The position numbers were made by a program, and so were the translations under genes. This document shows, one piece after another, positions 33,326-41,177 of a stretch of 57,660 nt of DNA. Source of the stretch: an uncultured Coriobacteriales bacterium (GTDB lineage Bacteria > Actinomycetota > Coriobacteriia > Coriobacteriales > UMGS124); contig CAKUFZ010000011.1 of the NCBI GenBank assembly GCA_934654475.1, positions 1 through 57,660 on the forward strand, written 5' to 3'. The notes below the pieces were generated by a model that was not told the DNA's origin, made no database searches, and saw only the letters and a program-made list of their open reading frames with translations. Numbering within the stretch: the first letter of the stretch is position 1; each line of letters opens with the position of its first letter.

Positions 33326-33985
33326 ATGTCTTCGGGCGTGCCTTTTGCCTGGAACCCGAACGCGGCATTGGGCGTGATGGGCGGAACGTTCGACCCGCCG
33401 CATCTCGGTCACCTTGAGCTTGCCCGCGCTGCCAGGCGGGAGCTGGGTCTCGACGGGGTGCTCTACATCCCGGCCGGTCGGCCCTCGTTCAAGCGCGACC
33501 GCGAGGTGACGAGCGCCCATCATCGGCTTGCGATGCTTTCTCGCATGCTCGAAGGAGAGCCTGCCTGCGCGTTGAGCGCGATGGAGGTTGAACGGCCTGG
33601 CATCACGTACACGGTCGACACGCTTGAGGAGCTGCGACGTTCCTGGCCGCTCCCAGCGCGCCTCGTGTTCATCGTTGGGGCCGACTCGTTGCATACGCTG
33701 CCACATTGGCATTGTGCCAGGCGCGTGCTCGGGCTTGCCGAGATTGCGGTCGCAGGCAGGGCGGGGGAGGAGCTCGACCGCGATGTCGCGGCTCTACGCG
33801 CCTTCGAACCTGATGCACGGGTGCATGTGTTGGATGCCCACGTGCCGCCCCTCTCCTCCACGGAGCTGCGCGCCCTGCTTGCGCGAGGCGCTGATGTCTC
33901 CGGCATGCTTGATCCGCGCGTTCTGGATTACATACGCGCTCATGGGCTCTATCGTTTCCCGCTGAATTCTGAAGGGCATGATTGA
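33326..33985 (+). CDS. nadD: Nicotinate-nucleotide adenylyltransferase
   Basis: NadD adenylates nicotinate mononucleotide to form deamido-NAD. The nucleotidyltransferase motif GGTFDPPHLGHLELA is near the N terminus and LSSTELRALLARG (the ISSTxxR block) is near the C terminus. VFIVGADSLHTLPHW is also typical. At 219 residues it is normal. ATG 33326 sits just after the proA stop; GTG 33338 is an alternative with AAGGA upstream. The stop overlaps the yqeK start (TGATG). Confidence 0.93.
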   Translation: MSSGVPFAWNPNAALGVMGGTFDPPHLGHLELARAARRELGLDGVLYIPAGRPSFKRDREVTSAHHRLAMLSRMLEGEPACALSAMEVERPGITYTVDTLEELRRSWPLPARLVFIVGADSLHTLPHWHCARRVLGLAEIAVAGRAGEELDRDVAALRAFEPDARVHVLDAHVPPLSSTELRALLARGADVSGMLDPRVLDYIRAHGLYRFPLNSEGHD

Positions 33986-34659
33986 TGTCAAAAGACAACA
34001 AGGCTGCTTCGAAGGCAGCTCCTTGGGATAAGGGGTATTGCGCCCCCGACCCCCTCTATGCCCCTGAGCAGGCCGCTCTTATGGCGCGCCTGCGCAGCGA
34101 CGTGTCCGAGCGGCTTTGGGGCAAGCGCCTCAAGCACTCCTTCGGCGTGGCGGCCACGGCCCTGTGGCTGGCGCGGCGCTGCGGTGTCGATGAGTTTGAG
34201 GCTGAGGCTGCTGGCTTGCTGCACGATTGGGACAAGAAGCTCAGCTCGGAGGAGCTGTGGGGCAAGGTCGACGAGTACGGCATCGACGTTCCTCGCGTGG
34301 ACGGTGCCTTGCCTGTGCTGCACGGATTGACGGCTGCGGCGAGCCTGCCTCGGGACTATCCCGAGCTGGGCGCCGAAGTCTTTCAGGCCATCGCGCGCCA
34401 TACGACGGGCGCGCCTGGCATGACAGACCTCGACATGGTCGTCTATGTCGCCGACATGATCGAGCCCGGCCGCGAAGGCGGTTTCGTGGACGATATCAGG
34501 AAGCTTGCCTGCACCGCACCGCTTCGACAGGTTTACGCCGAGTGCGTGAGGGTGGGCCTCATCTATCTTTTGAAATCGGGGCGCTTCGTATATCCTGGTG
34601 CCTTAGATGTTTGGAACGATTGCAGAACTGACGCCCCGGCGTCTGAAGACAAGGAGTAA
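33985..34659 (+). CDS. yqeK: YqeK-like HD-domain hydrolase (predicted Ap4A hydrolase)
   Basis: The HD phosphohydrolase fold shows the conserved metal ligands in LKHSFGVAATALWLA, LLHDWDKK, ARHTTG and VYVADMIEP. Members of the YqeK family cleave diadenosine tetraphosphate symmetrically. The nadD-yqeK-rsfS order is widespread in Gram-positive bacteria and supports the call. It has 224 residues including an N-terminal extension of about 40. GAAGGG lies eight bases before the ATG. rsfS follows after two bases. Confidence 0.9.
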   Translation: MSKDNKAASKAAPWDKGYCAPDPLYAPEQAALMARLRSDVSERLWGKRLKHSFGVAATALWLARRCGVDEFEAEAAGLLHDWDKKLSSEELWGKVDEYGIDVPRVDGALPVLHGLTAAASLPRDYPELGAEVFQAIARHTTGAPGMTDLDMVVYVADMIEPGREGGFVDDIRKLACTAPLRQVYAECVRVGLIYLLKSGRFVYPGALDVWNDCRTDAPASEDKE

Positions 34660-34661
34660 CT

Positions 34662-35111
34662 TTGAACTCTCAGGAACTTGCTTACGAGGTTGCGCGCATC
34701 ATCGACGACAAGCGCGGCCATGACATTCTCATCATCGACCTGCGCAGCATCGCCGATATCGCCGACTTCTTCGTCATCGGCACCGGCGACAACAACCGCC
34801 AGGTTGACGCCATCGTCGACGAGGTCGAGAACCAGCTTCGTCCCAAGGACGTGCGTGCCGTTGCTATCGACGGCCGCGAGGACAACTCCTGGGACATCAT
34901 GGACTTCGGCAGCGTCATCGCCCACGTCTTTCAGCCCGAGGCCCGCGCCTTCTACCGCCTGGAGAAGCTCTGGGCCGACGCCCCGCGCGCTGAGTACGTC
35001 GATGGCGTCGTCACCGAGCTTGGCCATGGCAGCTCCGACCGCCAGAACGCCGAGTCCGAGGACGCCGATGCCGATTCCCTGAACTCCGCAAAGGAGCTCG
35101 GCGAGAACTAA
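34662..35111 (+). CDS. rsfS: Ribosomal silencing factor RsfS
   Basis: RsfS binds L14 on the 50S subunit and blocks subunit joining during starvation. The core LRSIADIADFFVIGTGDNNR, then VDAIVDEVE and SWDIMDFGSVIAHVF, is diagnostic. The core ends near residue 112. An acidic Asn/Asp/Glu-rich tail extends to 149. The start is TTG with AAGGAG six bases upstream, and it lies two bases after yqeK, so the genes are coupled. Confidence 0.95.
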   Translation: MNSQELAYEVARIIDDKRGHDILIIDLRSIADIADFFVIGTGDNNRQVDAIVDEVENQLRPKDVRAVAIDGREDNSWDIMDFGSVIAHVFQPEARAFYRLEKLWADAPRAEYVDGVVTELGHGSSDRQNAESEDADADSLNSAKELGEN

Positions 35112-35137
35112 GTTCTTGCGACATGCGCTATTACGAG

Positions 35138-35197
35138 ACTGCCGGTGCGGCGTCCCTGTCCCATGCAAGGGCCAGGGTGCTGCACCGGCAGTTTTTT
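35138..35197 (+). terminator. rsfS terminator
   Basis: ACTGCCGGTGC and GCACCGGCAGT form a perfect 11-bp outer stem around a partly paired interior. Six T follow on the plus strand. It separates the obgE-rsfS group from the convergent histidine kinase gene. On the minus strand no T run follows it. Confidence 0.9.
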
Positions 35198-35204
35198 GTG
35201 CCAG

Positions 35205-36521
35205 CTAGAATTCGACGGTAAAGGTCGTGCCGTCTCTTTCGGTGCTTGTGACAGATATGTCCGCCCCTTGGGCCTGCGCGATGCTCTTTGCGATTGCCAA
35301 ACCCAGCCCGTAGCTTGCCGTCGCGCCGCGTGTGCGCGAGGTGTCGCTTCTCCAGAAACGGTCGAAGACGTGGGGAAGCTCGTTTGCGGGGATGACCGGG
35401 CCGGTGTTGTTGACGGTAAATACCGCGTGGTCCTTCTTCTTTTTGCGCAGCTTCACCGTGACGTGGCCCTGCGTGCCGGCGTACTTCACGGCGTTGTCGA
35501 TGAGCGACCTGATGAGGCGCTCGACTTGAATCTTGTCGGCTCGAATCTCCACGCCGTCTTCTATGTCCTCATTGAGCTCGACGTTTGCCTCGAAGGCCAC
35601 GGCGTCGAAAGCAAGGCACGACTCCTGTGCGAGGGCGGACAGGTTGATTGGCTCCTGCTTGTCGCGCGTGCCCGCTCCAGTACCGCCTTCGTCGTTTCGC
35701 GCAAGGAAGAGCAGCTCCTCGACGAGACCCTTCATGTGCTTGGCCTCGTCTTTGATGCCGCACACCCATTTCATCTGGTCGGCGACCTGGGTCTGCGGGT
35801 GCGCCGCGATGATGTCGGTGTCGGCGAGAATGACGGTGAGCGGCGTCTTGAGCTCGTGCGACGCGTCGGCGATGAACTGCGTCTGCTGGTCCCAGGCGCG
35901 TTTGACGGGCCGGGTGATGAGATGGGCGAGCAATATGCTCACGAAGGTCACGGCAACCAGCGTGAGCGCGAAGACGGCCAGGATCCCCATCACGGTCGCC
36001 CGCATTGAGGAGAGAAACGCGCCCGCGTCTGCGAAGGCCATGACCAGCTCGCCGTCTTTGTTGGAATGGATGCACCAAAAGAGCCCCAGGTCGGTGTAGA
36101 TGCCCGAACCGTTGGCTTTCTCGATGGTTCGCTCGATTGCCGTGGCGCGCACCGCTTGCGACATGGCGGCGTAGTCGGCGTTGTATTGCAGCACCGTTCC
36201 CTCGTCGGGATCGAAGGTGATGAGGGCGATGGGCGTGAACGAGCCGCGAGGGGAGCGCTTGCGGGAGCCTTCGTCGTCAGTGGAGGAGCCGTCGTCGGAT
36301 CCCCCGTCGCCTACCGCATCGAATCTGGGGTTCCAGCCGCCGATGCTGAAGTCGACGCTGACCGTGGGGCCGTTCTCCACGGCCTCTTCCAGCTCGTGCG
36401 TGAACGCCGACGACGAGGTGTGCCACATCGTGGAGCACAGGACAAAGAAGGCCACGGCGAACACGAGGGTCGCCATGGCCATAATGGTGCCGATGATGCG
36501 CAGCCGCAGCTTTTTGAGCAT
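35205..36521 (-). CDS. Sensor histidine kinase
   Basis: This is a membrane-bound kinase of a two-component system. TM1 is at about residues 9-30 and TM2 at about 176-199, with an external sensor region of about 145 residues between them. That region contains a low-complexity Ser/Asp/Gly segment (GDGGSDDGSSTDDEGS). A short linker leads to HisKA with the phosphoacceptor in DASHELKTPL (H222). HATPase_c follows with the N box LIDNAVKYA, a VFDRFWRSD F box and the GLGLAIAKSIAQ G2 box. The response regulator gene lies 21 bases upstream. The stimulus is unknown. Confidence 0.93.
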   Translation of the reverse strand: MLKKLRLRIIGTIMAMATLVFAVAFFVLCSTMWHTSSSAFTHELEEAVENGPTVSVDFSIGGWNPRFDAVGDGGSDDGSSTDDEGSRKRSPRGSFTPIALITFDPDEGTVLQYNADYAAMSQAVRATAIERTIEKANGSGIYTDLGLFWCIHSNKDGELVMAFADAGAFLSSMRATVMGILAVFALTLVAVTFVSILLAHLITRPVKRAWDQQTQFIADASHELKTPLTVILADTDIIAAHPQTQVADQMKWVCGIKDEAKHMKGLVEELLFLARNDEGGTGAGTRDKQEPINLSALAQESCLAFDAVAFEANVELNEDIEDGVEIRADKIQVERLIRSLIDNAVKYAGTQGHVTVKLRKKKKDHAVFTVNNTGPVIPANELPHVFDRFWRSDTSRTRGATASYGLGLAIAKSIAQAQGADISVTSTERDGTTFTVEF

Positions 36522-36542
36522 GGTGCGTCCTTACATAGTGGG

Positions 36543-37229
36543 CTATGCCGTGCAATCTTCCGGGTAGCTGAGCCTGTATCCCAGCATCCTGATGGTATCA
36601 ATGCTGACGTTCGATTTCAAAAAAGCAAGTTTCTTGCGCAAGAAAGAGATGTACGCCTCGACGTTGTTGACGCCGGTCTCGCCTTCCGTGCCCCAGACGC
36701 GGGTGAGCAGGGCTTGTTTTGAGAAGACGTTTTGAGGGGAGCGCATGAGCAGCTCCATGACCGCGCCTTCGCGCTGCGACAGCCTCACGGCCTTGTCGGC
36801 GCACTTGAGCTCGAGGTCGGCCAAGCCAAGCTCGAGGTCGCCGTAGCTCACGGAGTCGAGCACGACCTCGCCTGTGCGACGGGTGAGCGCGCGCAGGCGG
36901 GCGCACAGCTCCTCGGGGTCGAAGGGTTTCGTGAGATAGTCGTCGGCGCCGGCGTCCAAGCCTGCGACTTTGTCGCGCACCTCCGAGCGCGCCGTCAGCA
37001 TGATGACAGGGGTGGAGATGCCTTTGGAGCGCAGCGTGCGACACACCTCGATGCCGTCCATCCCAGGCAGCATGACGTCTAGGACAATGGCGTCATACAT
37101 GTTCGTGAGGGCCCAATCCAGACCGGTCTTGCCGTCGTTGGCGCAATCGACGTGGTATTTGCTTTCCTGAAGTATGTGAGACAGGGCGTCGGCGAGGTTG
37201 GACTCGTCCTCAACGATCAATACGTTCAT
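36543..37229 (-). CDS. OmpR/PhoB-family response regulator
   Basis: The receiver domain (about 1-118) has acidic-pocket EDE at 7-9, the phosphoacceptor D51 in IVLDVMLPGMDG, the conserved Thr in MLTARSE and Lys in DYLTKPFDP. A winged-helix DNA-binding domain of the OmpR type follows (about 130-225). It is the first gene of a two-gene operon with the histidine kinase. The ATG has AAGGA-type bases upstream. Target genes cannot be inferred from this window. Confidence 0.95.
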   Translation of the reverse strand: MNVLIVEDESNLADALSHILQESKYHVDCANDGKTGLDWALTNMYDAIVLDVMLPGMDGIEVCRTLRSKGISTPVIMLTARSEVRDKVAGLDAGADDYLTKPFDPEELCARLRALTRRTGEVVLDSVSYGDLELGLADLELKCADKAVRLSQREGAVMELLMRSPQNVFSKQALLTRVWGTEGETGVNNVEAYISFLRKKLAFLKSNVSIDTIRMLGYRLSYPEDCTA

Positions 37230-37484
37230 GGTGGCCGTCCTTTCCTTCGCTAAAGTGCCATTTTCAGGTTAATGGTATCCAGGCTGGCTGAACGCATTCT
37301 GAATTCTTTGTCCCTGCGCAGGTTCACGACAAACCCCAGTTTGATTTCAGCAGAATATGGTGTCTTGTGGAATGGCTGAGACAAGCAAAAACTCCAGATG
37401 CATTCCGTGTGGCTTTGTCGTAAAATAATCAGTCGCTACGTATCGATCTGTGGCTTGCGTGCCACAAGTACTGAGGAGCTTTCA
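37230..37484. promoter_or_regulatory. Divergent region between the response regulator and rpsP
   Basis: These 255 bases are less GC-rich than the surroundings and must hold promoters for both directions. A TAAAAT/AATAAT patch near 37420-37431 could be the -10 for rpsP, but its -35 is poor. I see no second gene here. GAGGAG precedes the rpsP TTG start. Confidence 0.4.
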
Positions 37485-37730
37485 TTGGCTGTCAAGATTC
37501 GTCTCGCTCGTCACGGTTCCAAGAAGAACCCCTACTACCGTATCGTCGTCGCTGACGCCCGTTGCCCCCGCGACGGCCGCAACGTCGAGGAGGTCGGCCG
37601 TTACAACCCCATGGTTGAGCCTTCCTTCGTTTCCATGGATATGGAGAAGGTTGACTCTTGGATCGCCAAGGGTGCTCAGCCCACTGAGACCGTTGCCCGC
37701 CTGATCAAGCAGGTCAAGGACGCTCAGTAA
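37485..37730 (+). CDS. rpsP: 30S ribosomal protein S16
   Basis: S16 is a small-subunit assembly protein. AVKIRLARHGSKKNPYYRIVV and the VGRYNPM segment are diagnostic. It has 81 residues starting at TTG 37485, with GAGGAG upstream. An ATG further upstream (37398) would add an unconserved tail. The stop overlaps the khpA start (TAATG). It heads rpsP-khpA-rimM-trmD. Confidence 0.96.
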   Translation: MAVKIRLARHGSKKNPYYRIVVADARCPRDGRNVEEVGRYNPMVEPSFVSMDMEKVDSWIAKGAQPTETVARLIKQVKDAQ

Positions 37731-38020
37731 TGTCTGAGGCGCTCGACATCGTCGACGAGGTGTCTGACGAGGTCATGCCGAGCGACAATGTGTGCGACCT
37801 TGTCGAGTACATGGTTGCTTCACTTGTCGACAACCCCGACGCCATCATCATCGACGTGACTGACTCCGACGAGTCTTCGCTTATCGAAGTCCACGTCGAC
37901 CCCGAGGACGTCGGCAAGGTGGTGGGCCGTCACGGCCGCGTCATCAAGTCGATTCGCACCCTCGCCCGAGCCTGCGCTGCTCGCGACGAGATTAATGCCG
38001 AAGTTGAGGTTGTGGGATAA
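37730..38020 (+). CDS. khpA: KH-domain RNA-binding protein KhpA (YlqC)
   Basis: This small KH-domain protein binds RNA and in other Gram-positives partners KhpB to affect cell elongation. The KH core VDPEDVGKVVGRHGRVIKSI contains the GxxG loop (GRHG). An acidic N-terminal extension of about 20 residues precedes DLVEYMVASLVDNPDAI. It has 96 residues. The ATG overlaps the rpsP stop. khpB is not in the window. Confidence 0.93.
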   Translation: MSEALDIVDEVSDEVMPSDNVCDLVEYMVASLVDNPDAIIIDVTDSDESSLIEVHVDPEDVGKVVGRHGRVIKSIRTLARACAARDEINAEVEVVG

Positions 38021-38024
38021 GCTT

Positions 38025-38558
38025 ATGAACCACGATAGCGTGACGGGATACATCAACGTTGCGCGCATATCACGGACTCATGGCAAAAAAGGGGAGGTCG
38101 TCGCGGTTGCACTCGACGGCCTCCCTTTTTGTCTAAAGCCTGGCATGCGCGTGTGCCTGACTCCTCCCGACCTTGAAACTGACCGCTTTTGCACCGTGAC
38201 CTCGGTGGGCGAGCAGGAACCGCCCCTGGTGGCGTTCTCCTGCGCCTGCGACCTCAACGCTGCCGAGCGCCTGGTGGGCAAGCTCGTGCTTGCGCGTTGC
38301 GAAGACGTGCCCGAGTATGTTGAGGAGCGCGAGTTCCTCGACTGCGTGGGCTGCGAGATGGTCGACGAGACTCGCGGCGTCGTAGGTGAAATCTCCGAGC
38401 TCATGCTGCTGCCGGCCAACGATGTCTGGGTCGTGCAGTCGGAGAAGTACGGCGAGTTTTTGGTGCCGGTCCTTGAAGAGGTCGTGCTCGAGCTTCCCGA
38501 GGACGAGTCGGGCCAGGTTGTGGTCAGGCTCCCCCGCGGCATCCTGCCCGAGGAGTAG
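38025..38558 (+). CDS. rimM: Ribosome maturation factor RimM
   Basis: RimM binds S19 and helps mature the 30S head. The N-terminal beta-barrel domain begins INVARISRTHGKKGEVVA, matching the family G(R/K)I-x-x-xHG-x-xGE pattern. The C-terminal PRC-barrel domain holds LLPANDVWVV and a VPVLEEVV segment. It has 177 residues. The ATG is four bases after the khpA stop and trmD follows after four bases. Confidence 0.92.
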   Translation: MNHDSVTGYINVARISRTHGKKGEVVAVALDGLPFCLKPGMRVCLTPPDLETDRFCTVTSVGEQEPPLVAFSCACDLNAAERLVGKLVLARCEDVPEYVEEREFLDCVGCEMVDETRGVVGEISELMLLPANDVWVVQSEKYGEFLVPVLEEVVLELPEDESGQVVVRLPRGILPEE

Positions 38559-38562
38559 AGCC

Positions 38563-39351
38563 GTGGCCATTCGTATCGAGACCCTCGGCGTCTTTCCCCA
38601 GATGTTCGAGCCCATCATGTCCCTGTCCATCATGGGCAGGGCCCGCAAGGCGGGCTACCTTGAGTTTGCGGCCCATGACCTGCGCGACTGGACCCATGAC
38701 AGGCATCGTACGGTTGACGACGCGCCCTACGGCGGCGGCCAGGGCATGCTCATGAAGTGCGAGCCTTTCTTTGAGGCCCTCGATGAGCTTGCTGGCTCCG
38801 ATAACCCTGCGTACACCGTCTTCTTCACCCCCACGGGCGAGCCTTTTTGCCAGGCGATGGCCGAGGAGCTCTCCCACAAGGACCGCATCTTGTTCGTCTG
38901 CGGCCATTACGAGGGCATGGACGAGCGCGTCTATTCGCGCGCCGACCGCTGCATCTCCCTGGGCGATTATGTGCTCACGGGCGGCGAGCTTGCGGCGCTC
39001 ACGGTGACCGATGCCGTCGTGCGGCTTATCCCCGGCGTGCTCGGAGACGACCAGAGCTGCGTCGACGAGTCGTTCGGCGCCGGGCTTCTCGAGTATGCGC
39101 AGTACACCCGCCCTGCTCAGACGCATGGGATGGAAGTGCCTGCCATGCTTTTGAGCGGCGACCACGCGAAGATCGCCGCGTGGCGCAGGGCCGACGCCAT
39201 CGTACGCACCTGCGAGCGTCGTCCCGACCTTATCGCCACGGCCGACCTCACCGACAAGGAGAGGCAGTGCGCCGAAGAGCTCCTCGAGCGCATTGCCGCC
39301 GGTGAGGACTCGCGCGCGGCGGCTCTCGACCTGTTTGGCATTCTTCGGTAA
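38563..39351 (+). CDS. trmD: tRNA (guanine-N1)-methyltransferase TrmD
   Basis: TrmD methylates G37 next to the anticodon of a subset of tRNAs. The N terminus IETLGVFPQMFEPI, the DDAPYGGGQGMLMK block and the knotted SAM site SLGDYVLTGGELA are diagnostic. At 262 residues it is full length. The start is GTG with GAGGAG upstream. Unlike the common order, rplS does not follow; it lies about 10 kb downstream on the other strand. Confidence 0.97.
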   Translation: MAIRIETLGVFPQMFEPIMSLSIMGRARKAGYLEFAAHDLRDWTHDRHRTVDDAPYGGGQGMLMKCEPFFEALDELAGSDNPAYTVFFTPTGEPFCQAMAEELSHKDRILFVCGHYEGMDERVYSRADRCISLGDYVLTGGELAALTVTDAVVRLIPGVLGDDQSCVDESFGAGLLEYAQYTRPAQTHGMEVPAMLLSGDHAKIAAWRRADAIVRTCERRPDLIATADLTDKERQCAEELLERIAAGEDSRAAALDLFGILR

Positions 39352-39457
39352 GAAGTGCGTAAAGCTCGTCCTTCATGAGCCTGATCGGTACTACAATTAT
39401 CCTTCACGTGTCTGTTCGCTGGGCACACCAACGATGTGAGACAAGGAGGTCCGGTTC

Positions 39458-40201
39458 GTGAGCGACATTACCACTTCGAGTTCAGACGAGGAAAAGGCCC
39501 CGGCCGAGTCCGTCGACGCGGCGGTGCAACCTGGCGGCGAGAAGGGCGGCAAGCAAGGCTGGCTCTCCGGTGTCATGGAGTTCGTGGTCGCCTTTGCGAT
39601 CATGCTGCTGGCAATCCTGGCGCTGCGCACCTGGGTTGTGGAGCCGTTTGAGATTCCCTCGGGATCCATGCTTCAGACGATTCAAATCGGCGACCGCGTG
39701 TTTGCCGAGAAGATCACGACCGCGCTTTCCGATATGCCCGAGCCCGGCGAGATCGTCACGTTCACCAATCCGCGCGACCATTCCGAGACGCTCATCAAGC
39801 GCGTCATCGCGGTTGGCGGTCAGACCATCGACCTGCGCGATGGCGTCGTGTACGTCGACGGGGTGGCCCTCGACGAGCCGTACACCAACGGCCAGGCGAC
39901 CAAGCCCATGACGAGCGACCTCTCCTACGAAGGCGCCGTCCTGTCGTATGACGCCGACGCCGGCGAGCTTGTGCTCAACTCTTCCGGCGAGCGCACGAAG
40001 ACCCAGATCTCGTATCCCTACACCATTCCTGAGGGGTATTTCTGGGCCATGGGCGACAACCGCGGCAACTCGGCCGACTCGCGTGTTTTCGGCGCAGTGG
40101 ACGCCTCCGCCATTACCGGCCATGCCGTGTTCCGCTATTGGCCGCTGTTCAGAACCAATGGAGACGGCTCGATTCAAATTTCGGTCGGACCCCTCGACTA
40201 A
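39458..40201 (+). CDS. lepB: Signal peptidase I
   Basis: This membrane serine protease removes signal peptides from exported proteins. An acidic N-terminal tail (about 1-30) precedes one transmembrane helix (about 43-62). The catalytic serine is in EIPSGSMLQT and the lysine in ETLIKRVIAVGG. MGDNRGNSADSR is the third signature. It has 247 residues. The start is GTG with AAGGAGG eight bases upstream. It lies 106 bases after trmD and may have its own promoter; a TACAAT at 39392-39397 is a possible -10 without a good -35. Confidence 0.95.
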   Translation: MSDITTSSSDEEKAPAESVDAAVQPGGEKGGKQGWLSGVMEFVVAFAIMLLAILALRTWVVEPFEIPSGSMLQTIQIGDRVFAEKITTALSDMPEPGEIVTFTNPRDHSETLIKRVIAVGGQTIDLRDGVVYVDGVALDEPYTNGQATKPMTSDLSYEGAVLSYDADAGELVLNSSGERTKTQISYPYTIPEGYFWAMGDNRGNSADSRVFGAVDASAITGHAVFRYWPLFRTNGDGSIQISVGPLD

Positions 40202-40220
40202 TACCATAGTCCTGCAACGT

Positions 40221-40242
40221 GGGCGAGGCATGTGCCTCGCCC
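40221..40242 (+). terminator. Hairpin between lepB and glyQ
   Basis: GGGCGAGG and CCTCGCCC pair around a CATGTG loop, 20 bases after the lepB stop. No T run follows, so it may be a weak terminator or a stabilising 3' hairpin. Confidence 0.5.
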
Positions 40243-40268
40243 TGTGCTACATAGGAAGGAAGACTGCG

Positions 40269-41174
40269 ATGAACAAGGATGCCCTGACGTTCCAGGAGAT
40301 CATCCTCGCCCTGCAAAACTACTGGGCGTCCCAGGGTTGCGTCGTGCTGCAGCCCTATGACAGCGAGGTCGGCGCTGGCACGTTCCACTGGGCCACGACG
40401 CTGCGCGCGCTTGGCGACAAGCCCTGGCGCACCTGCTACGCCCAGCCCTGCCGCCGTCCCGCCGACGGCCGTTACGGCGAGAACCCCAACCGCCTGCAGC
40501 ACTACTATCAGTTCCAGGTGCTCATGAAGCCCTCTCCTGACAACCCTCAGGAGCTCTACCTCGATTCTCTGCGCACCATCGGCATCGAGCCGTCAGAGCA
40601 CGACGTGCGCTTTGTCGAGGACGACTGGGAGTCGCCGACGCTGGGCGCTTGGGGCCTTGGCTGGGAGGTGTGGCTCAACGGCATGGAGGTCACGCAGTTC
40701 ACCTACTTCCAGCAGGTGGGCGGCATCGAGGTCGGCCCCGTGCCCGTGGAAATCACCTATGGCCTGGAGCGCCTCGCCATGTACATCCAGGGCGTCGACT
40801 CGGTCTATGACCTGGTGTGGGCCCGCAGCGCCGACGGCAGCGTCTTCACCTACGGCGACGTCTACCTCGAGAACGAGCGCGAGTTCTCGACCTACAACTT
40901 CGAGCTCGCCGACGTCGACCTCATGCGTCGCAAGTTCGACGAGTACGAGGCCGAGTGCCACCACTGCCTCGAGGCCGGCCAGCCCCTGCCGGCATATGAC
41001 TGCGTGCTCAAGTGCTCGCATGCCTTCAACCTGCTCGACTCGCGCGGTGCCATCAGCGCCACCGAGCGTGCCGCATACATCCTGCGCGTCCGCGCCGTGG
41101 CCAAGGCGTGCTGTGAGGCATGGCAGGCTCACGAGGACGCCGTAGCAAAGACCAGCGCCCAGGAGGTGGCTTAA
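40269..41174 (+). CDS. glyQ: Glycyl-tRNA synthetase alpha subunit
   Basis: This is the catalytic subunit of the heterotetrameric GlyRS. TFQEIILALQNYWASQGC, the QPYDSEVGAGT motif and EVTQFTYFQQVGGIE are family signatures. It has 301 residues. GGAAGG precedes ATG 40269. The 67-base leader is too short for a T-box, so no glycine-specific antitermination is visible. glyS follows after three bases. Confidence 0.97.
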   Translation: MNKDALTFQEIILALQNYWASQGCVVLQPYDSEVGAGTFHWATTLRALGDKPWRTCYAQPCRRPADGRYGENPNRLQHYYQFQVLMKPSPDNPQELYLDSLRTIGIEPSEHDVRFVEDDWESPTLGAWGLGWEVWLNGMEVTQFTYFQQVGGIEVGPVPVEITYGLERLAMYIQGVDSVYDLVWARSADGSVFTYGDVYLENEREFSTYNFELADVDLMRRKFDEYEAECHHCLEAGQPLPAYDCVLKCSHAFNLLDSRGAISATERAAYILRVRAVAKACCEAWQAHEDAVAKTSAQEVA

Positions 41175-41177
41175 ACA

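Noticed and set aside
40202..40268. Possible T-box riboswitch upstream of glyQ
   Set aside because: The spacer is only 67 bases and lacks a T-box sequence or specifier loop; it holds just a simple hairpin.
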